A stretch of DNA of 64,000 nt. Source: Prorocentrum cordatum (lineage: Eukaryota; Sar; Dinophyceae; Prorocentrales; Prorocentraceae). This document shows positions 1 through 10,941 of the stretch, piece by piece; positions within the stretch are counted from its first letter, which is position 1; each line of letters opens with the position of its first letter. The notes under the pieces are model-generated. The model was not told where the DNA came from. It made no database searches and saw only the letters and a list, made by a program, of their open reading frames with translations. The translations under genes and the position numbers were made by a program. The stretch spans positions 1-64,000 of the forward strand of contig CAUYUJ010015272.1 of NCBI GenBank assembly GCA_963575745.1, written 5' to 3'.

Positions 1-236
1 CTCTCTCTCTCTCTCTCTCTCTCTCTCCTTTGTTTTCCTCTCTCTCTCTATCTCCCTCTCCCTCTCCCTCTCCCTTTCTTCCTTTCTCCCTCTCTCTCTC
101 TCTCTCCCTCTCTCTCTCTCACTATATATATATATATATATTTTCTTTCCTCTCTCTCTATACATATATATCCTCTCTCTCTCTCTCTGTTTATCCCCTC
201 TCTCTCTCTCTCCCTCTCTGCAAAATAGTTGCGCCT
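1..236. repeat. CT-rich microsatellite with a (TA)n core
   Basis: Degenerate (CT)n/(CTCC)n with a TA run at about 123-141. Open frames crossing it translate to Ser/Leu/Pro or Arg/Glu strings and are not genes. Confidence 0.95.
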
Positions 237-298
237 GATCGGTGATTTTTTCCCCCCCGTCTCTGCGCTCTTGATTGACCTACTAGAAGGTATGGCGC

Positions 299-1924
299 GT
301 GTGGATTCCCGCCGCGCTTCGTGTGTTTTACATGTGCCACGTAGTTTTGGCCTTGCATTGCATTCCGTGTCGCGGGGGGAATAGCATGCGCTACGGGGGG
401 GCGCAGGGGGGGCCGACCGCCACCTTTGTGGCTCAAAATCGAAAGACCTCATTGCTATCGGTCCTGCCGCCGCCCCGCGCGGGGCGGCGTCGCCATTCCG
501 CCCGGAGATATGGCGCCGACGCCGCGAGGTACCGCGCCCCCCTGCCGGGCGGCCCTGAGGGGCGCAAGGTCACCCGAATAATAACATTCGATTGCGACGC
601 ATGGGAGGAGCTCGACGACACTGCTTATGTAGGCGGAATGGTGGCCAGCTCGGCAGCCGCCGCCGAAAAATGCTTCTGGGCGCCGCTCCCTGGCGGCGCG
701 CGCAGCGCGATCGCGCTACTCGCGTTTGCTGAGTGCAACGCCGAAGCCACCATCTTCACGCCCCAGAGCCCCGCAGACCAGGACTGGACTTGGCTGGAGC
801 GATGCGCGGCCCCCGCGCCGCCGCCGCCTGTTCTGGCGCCTGAGTGCGAACCGGGGCCCAAGAAGAAAGTGCGCATCATGGAATGCGATATGGTAGAGTT
901 CTTCATGTCCTGCATTTCCTTGTACGCAGGACTCGCGCGCGCTGACCGAGACACCTATCCGCTTTTGGGCACGCCCTTTGGCCCTGAGTTGACATCCTTT
1001 GAGGGCGGCCAGGGTGGCCCGCGGGGTGTGATCTTGGCCCCTGCCGAAGAGGCCCTGGCCGAATGCTTGCGCATCGATGCCGTCGTAGGACCTCCAGACG
1101 CCGAGATCCACGTGGGTGGCCCTCCCATGGAGGGGCCTCCTGCCCCTGATCCTAAGCCTCCTGCGCCGTCAGGAATCCTGCAGCCAATCGCAGCGAACGT
1201 ACTGGTGAAGACTCTATGCGGCGCGCGAATGGCTCGCCCTGATCTGCTCAACGCCGTCTGCAAAACAGCTGCGTGCGTCGCCGAATGGACGGGGCAACAG
1301 GACGTAGATCTGTTCCGCACTACCTGCTAATTTAAAGCCACGACCCACTACCGCTTGTTATCCTAGGTGGGAGATCGCCGCGAAGATGTTTGGCTTCGTC
1401 AATTCGCGGGCGCCGATTTGGCAAGTGGCATCCGCACGCGCCGCAGCACCAGCGCGAACGCACAATTCCTGCGGGGATAGAACGCACGAGCGCTCCAGAG
1501 CTGCAGTTCCCGAAGACAAACAGCAGTGTCTCATGGCACGGGAGAAGCGGACATATCATCGGCAGACGGCGCGCTCCGAAGAGAACTCCTGCCGGCTCTT
1601 CCCTTGTGGGAGATGCTGCTCGGCCGCGAGCCGAGGGCGGGGTTCATGGAAGACAATCGAGCCGTCGTGAAGATTTGTATGGCGGGCGGGTCTCAGAAGT
1701 TAACGCACCTGCCGCGCGCTCGCCGCGTCGACGCGTCCGCTGTCGCGGAACCGTCTGCCAGCGGCACAGTGAACCTGGTTTGCTGTCCGATGCGCGATCA
1801 GGCCGCTGACGTCGGCGCGAAACGATTTGAGCAACCTCCGCCATGGACAGGGGCGCCCTATCTCGTGCAGGTAGTGGCCCCGACTCTCTGGGCAGCCCCG
1901 TCCCATCGGAAGTATTTGGACTGA
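299..1924 (+). pseudogene. Copia-type RT C-terminal part and RNase H, stop-broken
   Basis: One continuous frame carries the end of a Copia reverse transcriptase and its RNase H. Visible landmarks are ARMARPDLLNAV before RNase H, then ADLASGIRTRRSTSANAQF, VSHGTGEAD and MEDNRAVV. These supply the three acidic RNase H positions: Asp at 1415-1417, Glu at 1544-1546 and Asp at 1652-1654. The frame does not shift over 1.6 kb but has three stops (TAA 1328, TAG 1364, TAG 1478), so it is a stop-mutated relic. The N-terminal third (to about 850) is Ala/Pro/Gly-rich and not recognisable. The YVDD half of RT is absent, so the copy is also 5' truncated. The family call is secure; the exact ends are not. 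Confidence 0.82.
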
Positions 1925-2128
1925 CTGTTTGAAGGCGAAGCGGGGCTTCCCCTGAAACCCGGGGGGATTCTCAAGCCGAAGCTCGGCGTAAAGTCCAAAC
2001 TTCGGACCGGCGGCGAGATTCCCAGCAAGGAAGCCAAGAAAAAGCCCAAACGACAAAACAAGGGCAAACCTTCTGCTGAGGCACCCGCTAACCCCAGGGT
2101 TCATAACCGAGCGGGAACACCAGCGGAG

Positions 2129-2736
2129 ATGACTGAAGAACTGGGGAATGCACGCGGGGGCCATGCTACCGATGCAGGCCCTGATGCCGCGGTAGGTTCC
2201 AGTGGAAGATCCCGGCGACGCCTTTTCATTGAATTTTGCTGCGGGCCTACCAGCTGGCTAGGGAATGGAGATAACATTCCCGACAAGTGTTGCGAGGTGG
2301 TGCGTTTGACACAAGAAGAAGACATGACCACCAAAGAAGGCAAAACGTTTGCCGTGGCCAAAATTGAGGAACTTGAACAAGATATGCAGAAGTAAGGTGC
2401 TGCCACGGACAGACGAATAACACCGTAAATGTCGATGCCATGTAAAGGCGGATCCCCTATGGCAATACGTAAATGAAGCCATGTATTACCGCTCCGGCAA
2501 TGAGAAAGCAGTTAAGGCATTGAGGGGTCACATTATACTTTTCTGATGTTGTCGTGGGCAGCTCGTGATTTGGCTCAGGAGGTAAACCAGAGAAATGGCA
2601 AATGTGCCTCGAGTGGCCGACCCCGTGCCGATACTGGCACGATCCGCAGGGTAAAAAGCTTTTGAACAAGTGCAATATGGCGAAGATGCAGCTCCATGGC
2701 TGCGCGTGTGGTTTCAAGAACAACAAGGGGCAACGC
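2129..2736 (+). pseudogene. EFCCG-type retroelement polyprotein domain, 5' part
   Basis: Reads RRLFIEFCCGPTSWLG, then CEVVRLTQEEDMTTKEG, then after a stop and a one-base shift SMPCKGGSP with YVNEAMYYRSGNEKAVKAL, then CLEWPTPCRYW and LHGCACGF. I associate this ordered motif set with dinoflagellate Copia-like polyproteins. The FCCG, PC.GGSP and EWP order faintly recalls the D-G-G, PPC and ENV motifs of C5 DNA methyltransferases, but that is only a suggestion. At least two frameshifts and one stop break it. The reading frame ends in QR at 2736, where the inserted block begins, and resumes at 3491 with KKPWSIAS. Confidence 0.65.
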
Positions 2737-2784
<48 letters not shown>

Positions 2785-3440
2785 AAGGGCTTCGCCCCCT
2801 GCCGCTGGCCCCCTTTCTCGGCGAATGGGCCATGGGGGAGCAGGTTTTGGGCCCTGGCCCCGCGGATCTGCGTGAGGGGTGGCGTCGGATTTCAGAAATG
2901 TGGCACATCCCTTGCGTTTTTGGACCCTGGCCCCGCGGATCTGCGTGAGGGGTGGCGCCGAATCTCAGACACGTGGCAAACCCTTTGTGTTTTTGGACCC
3001 TAACCCCGCGGATTTGCGTGAGGGGTGGCACCGAATTTCAGAAATGTGGCAAATCCTTTTTGTGTTTTTGGACCCTGACCCCGCGGATCTGCGCGAGGGG
3101 TGGCACCGAATTTCAGAAATGTGGCAAATCCCGTGTGTTTTTTGACCCTGGCCCCGCGGATCTGCGCGAGGGGTGGCACCGAATTTCAGACATGTGGCAC
3201 ATCCCTTGTGTTTTTGGACCCTGGCCCCGCGGATCTGCGCGAGGGGCGTTGATTTTGAGCCCCCCCAGCAATTCAGACAACGCGCCCAGGTGGTGCTAAA
3301 AATTTGGTTTGGGCCCCCCTCCCCTCGCGCGCAGCAACCAGCAAGAAGCAGAACTGTAACGCTGGAAACTACAAGCTACAACTGGCAGAGGAAACTGCGA
3401 ATCACGGGCCTAAAGCCTGGTGGCCCCACAAGGGGGCCGG

Positions 3441-3474
<34 letters not shown>

Positions 3475-3490
3475 TAGATATACACATATG
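2737..3490 (+). mobile_element. 754-bp (TA)n-bounded insertion or intron-like block
   Basis: The block separates two adjacent pieces of one domain. It begins GTATATAT directly after a coding triplet and ends after a second TA run (3444-3472), just before AAGAAGCCGTGG. TATATCCG at 2776-2783 and its complement CGGATATA at 3441-3448 form a short terminal inverted repeat. The interior is a 73-bp tandem repeat plus unique sequence. It could be a TA-targeting non-autonomous transposon, an introner-like intron (GT start; TATAG before the right end), or simple microsatellite-seeded growth. Confidence 0.55.
2855..3248 (+). repeat. 73-bp minisatellite, about 5.4 copies
   Basis: Each unit starts tGGCCCCGCGGATCTGCG, passes GAGGGGTGGC and ATTTCAGA-ATGTGGC, and ends GTTTTTGGACCC. 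Units begin near 2855, 2928, 3001, 3076, 3149 and 3222, with the last one truncated. All three frames stay mostly open, so the Arg/Gly-rich open frames here are repeat artefacts. Confidence 0.92.
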
Positions 3491-3676
3491 AAGAAGCCGT
3501 GGAGTATTGCTTCGCTGTCAAGTGATATCGCCGAGGGGCTTGTGCGCAGATGTGACGGTAGCCATGCGCATGTCGAGGCAAGGGGGAATGATTGCAAGCA
3601 GGCTGAAGAGTATGCGGATGAGTTCGCGAGAAGTGTCCATCTTAGCCTTGAAGGCACTTGTGGACAGAGCGTCTGA
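3491..3676 (+). pseudogene. EFCCG-type retroelement polyprotein domain, 3' part
   Basis: Continues the interrupted domain: KKPWSIAS, LVRRCDGSHAHVEARGND, QAEEYADEFARSVH, then a stop at 3674-3676. The Cys/His spacing in RCDGSHAH and the downstream EEYADE.AR block match the part of these polyproteins that follows the GCA.G segment at the end of the upstream piece. It is too short for an independent function and is read here as the other exon or half of the broken domain. Confidence 0.65.
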
Positions 3677-5241
3677 GCATATTGCGTTTCGTGCCTCTTC
3701 GAACGCTGCCCCTGCTGCTTTGCATGCGCATGCGCGCGCTGCCGCCGCCGTCTCGGCTCAGACCGGCGCCCCCGCGCAGCAGCCCAACGCGGCTGAATCG
3801 CCAGCCATGCCGCCTTTCACGCGCCGCCGCAGCTCGCCAGCGCCTCGCAGCTTCCGCTCCGGCGCCCCGGCAGCGCCCGCATCCATCGGCAGCGGGCCCC
3901 GCAGGTCCGCGAGTCACGGGGGGGCGGGGGGGCATCGGGCGCCCCCGTGCCAAACAGCGTCTATTCATAAGAGACGCTGCTAGGGCCATGTCCTGCATCA
4001 CCCATGGTGGTCTGCGCGGTTTCTGTGGCAAGATGTCCCAGAACGGGCAAGATTGCCCGAGCGCGTTTGGATATGCGCCAGTTATGAAAACACTGCGCTC
4101 ACGGGACATGTCTGACGAAGACAAGCTCCAGAACCTCGTGAAGGAAGCAACGGGCCTCGTGCATCTCGCCAAGGGTGTCCTGGGCGATGAGCGCCTCGAG
4201 CGTCGCTATCGCTCGGGGTGTTCTACTTTGGTCAACGCGTACCGCCCGGGCCATTTTACCATGCCACATGGCGAGTGGCACAGCGCTGAAGTGCACTACT
4301 TCACGAAGACACAAGGGGCTGACGAAAGCAATCAACACGGGGGCGCGATGACACCTGCGGCCCACCTGGGCGGAGGTTACCTCACCCCGCACTTGTGCCC
4401 ATGGAGCAAGACCCCGAACCTGCACCATGTACTCGGGGTCGATCCAGTGGGGCGAGTCGACCCGACAAAGGGATTCCGTGACATATACTTTGCTTGTCAC
4501 ACCGACAGATTGGGGAAGATGCCGGGAAATGGGCTTGGCCAGGTCGGATTGCTCGCCGCGATATTCAAGAAGCCGATTTATCGACCTATGGTCGCAATCC
4601 TGCCAGAAATGCACAACGCCATCTGGAACTCAGCCAGCTCGGGGAAAGTGCCCTGGGTGGGGGGACTGGGGCCCTTCGGTCAGGGCGTGCATCTTCCAGT
4701 CATCCGGGACATCGTATCTCTCTGGCAGGTTCCCGACGACCTGGGCCGGCATCGGAGGATCCATATTTTTAGCGCAGTCGTTACTGCACCCTGGCTGGAC
4801 GCGAAAGTTCCCATGGAGGATCGCATGACTCGGCCGTTCCTCACCCAAGAGCAAAACGAAGCCCTGCTTTGTGCGTGGTCCCAGGGCCCCACCGATGCTT
4901 TGTGCGAAGTGCTGGAAACCAATGCCCCTCGGCAGCTCTTCGAGTGGTTCATGGATCCGGTCTGGGATCGTGTTGACCAGTGCCGGCCTAGGGGGCCGCG
5001 CAGGTACGTCGCGGACAAGTTCTATTCTCTTCGTGCCGCGCTCCCCGACCATGCCGAGTGGACTGGCGTGACAGCGGGCCCCCATCGGGCTCTGCTGGGA
5101 CCTGCCGCGCGCGTCCGCTACCCCACGAGGGAGAATGAAGCCCTCGGAGAGAGCGTCCTTGGGAAAAGATTGCTCCTGCAAGGTGTCGACCGCATGAAAA
5201 CCTACGCGGGGTCAGCTATGACGACCTGGAGAAGCACGTGA
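3658..5241 (+). CDS. unrecognised protein, first piece of an 11-kb coding-like tract
   Basis: A 527-codon open frame. Roughly its first 105 codons are Ala/Arg/Pro-rich low complexity and the first codon is TTG, so the real start is unknown. From about 3985 the composition becomes protein-like (FCGKMSQNGQDCPSAFGYAP, then an acidic helix-like DEDKLQNLVKEATGLVHLAKG). Later parts hold aromatic-rich stretches such as LFEWFMDPVWDRVDQ. I recognise no domain. The frame ends at TGA 5239-5241, where the next plus-strand frame overlaps by four bases; that suggests one ancestral frame broken by an indel. It could be a gag-like polyprotein segment or a decayed host gene. Confidence 0.4.
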   Translation: MWTERLSILRFVPLRTLPLLLCMRMRALPPPSRLRPAPPRSSPTRLNRQPCRLSRAAAARQRLAASAPAPRQRPHPSAAGPAGPRVTGGRGGIGRPRAKQRLFIRDAARAMSCITHGGLRGFCGKMSQNGQDCPSAFGYAPVMKTLRSRDMSDEDKLQNLVKEATGLVHLAKGVLGDERLERRYRSGCSTLVNAYRPGHFTMPHGEWHSAEVHYFTKTQGADESNQHGGAMTPAAHLGGGYLTPHLCPWSKTPNLHHVLGVDPVGRVDPTKGFRDIYFACHTDRLGKMPGNGLGQVGLLAAIFKKPIYRPMVAILPEMHNAIWNSASSGKVPWVGGLGPFGQGVHLPVIRDIVSLWQVPDDLGRHRRIHIFSAVVTAPWLDAKVPMEDRMTRPFLTQEQNEALLCAWSQGPTDALCEVLETNAPRQLFEWFMDPVWDRVDQCRPRGPRRYVADKFYSLRAALPDHAEWTGVTAGPHRALLGPAARVRYPTRENEALGESVLGKRLLLQGVDRMKTYAGSAMTTWRST

Positions 5242-6637
5242 GCGACAACCCGAGTTACGAAGGTGTTCGGCGCCCTCTGCGTCGCCCTGCATGGGATGGC
5301 GCCCCTTGGCCCTACGTCACAATGGGGGGCCGCAGGGCATCATGCAGGATGAGATGCGAGGATGAATTTGCAGACAGCCTCGTGCATTACGAATGGCTAA
5401 AGCGCTCAGATTACGTGTCCCCGGATCGGGAGCAGCGTGCCCTGCAGGGGCTGCCTGACTGCGAATTCGACCCCGCTCCGCTCTACAGGGTGCCGATGGC
5501 GAACTTCAACCTCCGAGAGCAGGTGAGACAGGACGCCCCGGCGGCTCGCGCGCGGTCAGGGATAAGTCAAAAGGCAGCCCCCGCGGCAGCGTGCCATGTA
5601 CCGCCCGGGGAAGGCAACGCCTCGAACCGCTGGGGTCGCGCGAGGGCAGAAAGCCAGGGGCAGTCTTCGACGGGGGCGGCAGCGCGCGGACCGCCGCCGC
5701 CGCCGCCCCAGGATCCGCCTCGCGACTTGCCGCCGCGGAAGGCGCCGCCAAAGCCTCGGGCCCCCGGCGCGCCTCCGCCGCGCCCCGATGGCGAGGGTCG
5801 CGCGCCGAAGCCTCGGGCCCCCGGCGCACCTCCGCCGCGCGCCGCCTATGGCGAGGGTCGCGCACCGAAGCCGCAGGCCCCGGGCGCGCCTCCGCCGCGC
5901 ACCGCCTATGGCGAAGGTCGGGCACCCCAGCCGCGGGCTCCTGGCGCAGCTCCGCCGCCGGCCGCCGCTGGCGAGGGTCGGGCACCGAAGCCGCAGGCAC
6001 CTGGCGCTGTTACAAGCCTCCGCCTCGGGGCGCGCCGCCGCCGCAGGCCACTGGCGGAGCCCCGCCATATAAGCCGCCGCCTCAGTCGGCGCCCCAGCCG
6101 AAGGCAACGACCCATCGCGCCACGCCGTCCAAGGCGCCCCCGCAGCAGGCGCCGACGTCGAAGGCGCCGCCTCCGCAGGTGCCGCCGCGGAAGCCACCGC
6201 CGCCGCAAGTGCCGTCGGAGAAGCCCCCGCCTCCGCGCGCGCCGCAGCCGACGGACAACCGCGAGCCGCCGACGCCGCCTCCAGGCCACCCCTCGTCGGC
6301 CGGGGGGCCAGGCAAGCCCCCGCCGTCGCCGTTGCCGAGGCCGAAGGCGGCGCCCAGGGTGCATCACCCTGACCACGCCGCCACCCATGCGGACGGCATG
6401 GGCCAGCAAGCACCTGGAGACTACGCGAGTGAGAACACGGCGGGCCTGGAGGAGCGCTCGCGCAGAGTGCGCGAACAGCAGGGGGCGGCCAAGGCACCTC
6501 CGAAGGCGGACATTCCAGCCCGCGCCTCCGCCCATGGATCGGATGACATGGAGCAACAAACGACTGGTGGCTATGAAACCGGAGACGTCAGGGTTGGCGC
6601 AGCGCCTCCGCAGGAAGAAGGAACAGGGGGAGGCTGA
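5238..6637 (+). CDS. proline-rich protein with a 19-20-residue tandem repeat
   Basis: It begins by frame overlap with the preceding piece and has no ATG of its own at the junction. An N-terminal segment of about 90 residues with normal composition (RRPAWDGAPWPYVTMGG; DEFADSLVHYEWLKRSDYV) leads into Pro-rich sequence. Between about 5745 and 6010 a 57-60-bp repeat encodes PKPRAPGAPPPRAAYGEGRA-like units four to five times. The frame shifts near 6005-6015. The second frame continues as PPP/KAPP low complexity to a stop at 6637, with one acidic segment (GLEERSRRVREQQGAAK). Probably a disordered linker of a polyprotein; function unknown. Confidence 0.4.
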
Positions 6638-6759
6638 GGAGGCGGCTGCGAACACCCCGCTCGGACAGCCCAATGCCGCCCAGTCTTGCGACACCATCTC
6701 CTGCGGGCGCCAATGGAGACCCAGAGTAAACCGAGGATCAGGCACCAGACCTGCCCGAC

Positions 6760-7913
6760 GTGGAGATGGAGCCTCGCCCTCCTCAGGACGAAGAGGAGAT
6801 GTTCGGCCAGACTCGGGAGGGCGATCCGAGGACTGCAGCCGACAATGTCGTTGAAGACGGCCCCCCCCCCGAGAAGACGGATGCCGACCAAACTGCCCCC
6901 GGCCCCCTGCCCCCGCGAAAGAGGATCCGATGGGCGCAGAAGGAGAGGATGCCAAGGGCCATGCCCGCGGTGCCATGTCCACTGAACAGGCGCAACAGCC
7001 CATGGCTGACCGCCCCCGCGCGGACGAGCGGGCCCCCGCCGAGGGTTCGTAGCGGGCCAAGAGCAGCTGCCGGCGCCGACGAATCCGAGGCGGCAAGGAA
7101 GGGGAACAGTTGCGCCCTCGCGGACGAAGTGGGCGCACACGGCTACTGGAATGCCCTTGACTATTGTCGCGAACGCTTCAAGAGAGAAGGCAAGCCCGAC
7201 CCACGCCTCGATCTGAGCGTCATGCCGCCAGGCGGGCCGAGACCTGAGTACGCCGCCGCGCTGAAGTCGCCGGGTAAAACCCTTGCCATGATCAGAAAGC
7301 CTGAAGGAGCCCCTGCGTTTGCCGTGCTTGACTTTCCACAAGCGTGCGCGGCACTCAGTGGCCTCATAAAGGCTGCAGGAATCCCTTCTAGCATCTCAGG
7401 GGGGGCGATCTACCAATCGCTGCCTATGGCATGCCGTGTAAAACGCGGTTCAGGCCGATGCCGACGAAGAAGTGGGCCGGCAGGCTTGGGGCTGACATGG
7501 ACGAGGGCGATAGGATTTTCAACGACGTGGAACCTCTGATTTCCTCAGACTCGACAGTGGCATTTGTCAGCTCCAAAGGAAGGCCCGCATTGAGTAGCGC
7601 CCACAAGGAGCAAATCAACGCGCGTTCGTCAGGATCCCTCATAACCATTCGTAATGGTGCAGACCTGGACGCCATTAGAGCCTCCCTACCTTCTCTGAGC
7701 TGGGGGGGCCCCCTCGGGCACTGCCCGACCCGTTGTCGGGTCATAGTTTGGAATGGCAGCGAGCTATGCGAACGGCAAGATGGCATTCGACGGCGGGTTA
7801 AGGGGTCACGACAAGGGGATAAGCCTTCCGACTACGACGAACTGGAAAATAACGCTCTATCCATGATAGATGACGTCGTAGACGAGCAGGCATACGTTGC
7901 CCAGACTACATGA
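6760..7913 (+). CDS. unrecognised protein in two overlapping frames
   Basis: The first frame (6760-7539) is acidic (PQDEEEMFGQTREGD), then basic (PPRKRIRWAQKERMP, a possible nuclear-targeting patch), then ordinary (YWNALDYCRERFKREGKPDP; FAVLDFPQACAALSGLIKAAG). Near 7430 sensible sequence moves to a second frame (to 7913): DEGDRIFNDVEPLISSDSTV, SGSLITIRNGADLDAIRASL. Both frames give plausible, non-repetitive protein on either side of the switch, as expected from a single indel in an older continuous frame. No family is recognised. Confidence 0.4.
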
Positions 7914-7916
7914 GCC

Positions 7917-9319
7917 ATGCTCGTGATGCTGCTTCTGGGTGATGGCCAGAGTTGGAGGCAACCGAAAGGAAGCTCCGATCGACGCATCTGGGATACCCTT
8001 GCCTCCCGCGTCTTCGCGCGGGGGCAGGGCAGGATCGATCTCCACCAGGAGGCGGGTCAGAATCCTAGGATGCCGTTATTGCGCGGCTCCGAACTTTACC
8101 ATGGAGGGGAACATCCCGAAAACAATGATTTTCACTTCTCCTGGGTGGGAAAAGCTACACATTTGCTGCCGAGTGCGCCAAATACATCATCAACGCCGCT
8201 CAGGTATGCTACGAATTGCGTTGTCCCGCATTCGACGAGATGGACCCTCCTTGCGTCCCCTCGTCAGCTGCGGCCCTGCCTCCGCCTGCGGCTCCGCCGC
8301 CGCCGACTGCTCCACCGCCGAAGGCAGCAATGCCCGTGCCCGTGCCTCCCGGCGCAAAGGGTCCGATAATGCGCCATGTAATATCCACTGGCGGCCACCA
8401 TGCGTGCTGCCAGGTGGGGGCACTGCTGCCGTTCGGCGATGTCGGAGCGCCGCAATACCTGCCGCCTGAGTCCGCCAACATCAACTCGAACGACTTCCGG
8501 TTGTGGTTGACGGAACATCACGACAAAAGGCAGGCATGGGCGGACCGGCGATACACCGCCGTGCCCTACGACGACGTGGTGGATATCTACGGGGTGGAAT
8601 TTGAGGCAGGTGCTCCCATGGAGGTCCTGCCTATCGACAACAGAATAACAGAAGTGCTGGAGGCAGTCGAGAAAGGTGCGGCAATGTGGCACTGCTGTTT
8701 TCGGCCAAGTCTCGCTCTGCGCCGGCACCGACCGTGTAGGAGGCGACGCGAGCAGCGACCGAAGCAACGCCATCGGGATCTGCCCCCACTGGCAAGCCCG
8801 TCTGGGACGCAATCATCCAGAGTTTACTTCATCACTCGACGATCAATGACGAAGAAGAACACGTTGTTTGCATCGTCGGAAGGGTCGTGTGAAATGCCCA
8901 CACTTCTTCGAGGCATGCGAAAATGCCAGAGAGCTGTGGTCATGCAGCTGAGGCCCGGATCTGCGACGCTGCCTCTCGGCCAGATTACACTTCGATCTCA
9001 CCAGTCTGTCAACTACGAATTGGTGCTTATACCCCGAAAGAGGGAGACCACAATCGACGAGTTCCATCTGACTGAACAGTTCTTCGAGAACGATAAATGG
9101 CACAATGCGCTGAAGGGTCGGGTTGCAGCTCGTGAGTGGGTACTTAGTAGAATGCGCCTAGCGCGTTCCCCACGCATCGCAATGAAGTGCTGCCTAAGGA
9201 TGGCCATCGAATACTTGGTCACGAGGCGGCTGCGTACGACGACCATCATAACGTATCGTGTTCTGCTCTCTTCGATTGGGGCAAGGCGTCATTCGTTGAA
9301 CGTGAATCTCATTCCATGA
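7917..9319 (+). CDS. unrecognised protein, frame-broken
   Basis: From 8216 a 367-codon frame holds a Pro/Ala stretch, then FRLWLTEHHDKRQAWADRRY, VPYDDVVDIYGVEFEAGAP and MEVLPIDNRITEVLEAVEKG, a short Arg-rich piece, then QSVNYELVLIPRKRETTIDE and FHLTEQFFENDKWHNAL. Upstream (7917-8215) two frames are open and neither is convincing. The ordinary composition and plus-strand orientation match the neighbours. No motif allows a functional call. Confidence 0.35.
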
Positions 9320-9921
9320 TTGAGATTCCGTTTCGCGTCCATGAGAAAGTCAGGCAGGGGAGATGGGTGACGTGCTCCCGCGCCACCGATGGTCGAAAGT
9401 TCTACGCGTTACTGACTGCTGGCGTGTTCCCCCCCTCCAGGGAGAAATGGGGTATGAGGGTCAAGACAGACCAGAAGGCGAAGACTACAAGTTTTGCCGG
9501 AAGGGGTCTGCGCCCTCCGCGACACCGAGCGCATCGCAGCCCCGTCGGAGGATGTAGGAGGTTTCCGTCCCATAGACACGGAACAATAGGGGGGAAACAG
9601 TGCGTATGCGACAAGCCTGAACTCATAGTTCGGTTTTCGCTAAGACTCTATTTCATGACGCCTAGCCAAGCCAATGAGCGTCAAGTCGGGGTCTTCCATC
9701 CGCATCACCCCCGCCACTTCGAAGTGGGCTATAAGGCGCTGGTAGACCCTGCCCCCGACCCAGAGGAAGGGGCTCCGGCGTGGCAGATTGACAACGCCTT
9801 GGAAGAGGGAGTGTTCAGACATAAGCCCCGCGCCGATTTTCAAAAGGCTGGAGTGCGGAGAGTGGTGCGAGGACTCTTCCAGTCAGAGAAACAAAAAGTA
9901 ATGGTGGCCGAGTTGGACTAA
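9187..9921 (+). CDS. unrecognised 244-codon protein
   Basis: Overlaps the end of the preceding frame. It contains IEIPFRVHEKVRQGRWVTCS, FYALLTAGVFPPSREKWGM, a His/Arg-rich middle, then QVGVFHPHHPRHFEVGYKAL and WQIDNALEEGVFRHKPRADF. It ends cleanly at a stop (9919-9921), and another plus-strand frame begins 16 bases later. Family not recognised. Confidence 0.35.
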   Translation: MLPKDGHRILGHEAAAYDDHHNVSCSALFDWGKASFVERESHSMIEIPFRVHEKVRQGRWVTCSRATDGRKFYALLTAGVFPPSREKWGMRVKTDQKAKTTSFAGRGLRPPRHRAHRSPVGGCRRFPSHRHGTIGGKQCVCDKPELIVRFSLRLYFMTPSQANERQVGVFHPHHPRHFEVGYKALVDPAPDPEEGAPAWQIDNALEEGVFRHKPRADFQKAGVRRVVRGLFQSEKQKVMVAELD

Positions 9922-9936
9922 CTGAGGAGGAAGCAC

Positions 9937-10941
9937 ATGCGGTTTTTTAAGATAGAAGGCTGGCAGTTCTGTGAATTGTACTCCGATTCTTTGATGACTG
10001 AAAACTTCGAAGAACCAGTCCTCGTGGCCCATGGCCTTCAGGACATTATGACTCCCCTCACGCAGGCTGGGCTGCCACGTGAACGCCCAGATCTGCGAAC
10101 AATGGAGATGGATATGTCCATGCCCGGGATCTCGGACCACGATTGGAAGCTCTTCCGCGAAAAGAAGAAGGACAAATAATACAAAGGAAGACCTGATCAA
10201 CCTGCTGTGGGCCATGTCCCAGGCAGCGTCGAACCCGATGGGCCGCCGAGGTCCAAAGGCGTCGTTCGCCGTGGAGGCCGCGAGGCCGTGCTTGCGGAAG
10301 CGGCAAAGAATTGGCGCGAATGTCAATCGGGGGGACGACGAACGGATTGGGGCAACATTGGGCTTGCTGACTTTGACCGCTCAATTGCGGTTGGGGCCAT
10401 GGTTGGCCTCAATTTGGTTTCAATTACTGGCCATGGGGCAGCGTGTTTGCTGTTCGCTGCGGACCGCCGGCCACGCTTTGAATTCCCCGAGGGGATGCCT
10501 GCCGGCCAACGGCGTGATCCCAGAGTGGGGGCCCCAGACTTCCAGCCTCCACCTCTACTGGAGGATGCTTTCCTTTTCAAGCGCCGCAAAAAAGTAGCAG
10601 CATCACCTGCGGCGTCTTTGATGCAGCAAATCTGGATTTGCTCGACACTTGGATGCTTCAGGACCACCAAGGCGGCTGTTTCCCAAGATGAGAAAATTCA
10701 CCTGGTGCGCAAATGCTGCCATTGCCAGCAGAGAACAGCCGTGCACCTGGACCGATGCCCCCTGAGGCATCGGATCTACAGCCGCTGGGCAGACGCCCAT
10801 GGCGGAAAAGCACCAGCCGACGTCGTCGAAAACGAGAAGAAACAATACGTCGTCGACCTGGAAGAAAGCTCGGGTGACCCCGTGTCAGACCGGGATGCGA
10901 GACAAGGCAATCTGCGGGATCCTGCGAAGACGCCATGCTGA
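9937..10941 (+). CDS. unrecognised protein with one Cys-rich cluster
   Basis: A short ATG-started frame (9937-10179) reads MRFFKIEGWQFCELYSDSL and ends in Lys-rich sequence. The adjacent frame (10207-10941) continues with AVLAEAAKNWRECQSGGR and GLNLVSITGHGAACLLFAAD. It then has a CxxC-like cluster in LVRKCCHCQQRTAVHLDRC (about 10704-10760) that could bind zinc but lacks a clear partner pair. Interpreted as two pieces of one decayed frame. Confidence 0.35.

Noticed and set aside
415-440. SL-like CCACCTTTGTGGCTCAA upstream of the Copia relic
   Set aside because: Only the last few bases match DinoSL, there is no minisatellite or leader, and the string lies inside a continuing reading frame and is a small stem-loop by itself.
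5506-7138. Minus-strand 313- and 410-codon frames opposite the Pro-rich region
   Set aside because: Arg/Ala/Gly-rich mirror of the plus-strand proline repeat in GC-rich DNA; the plus frame has repeats in protein register and matches neighbour orientation.
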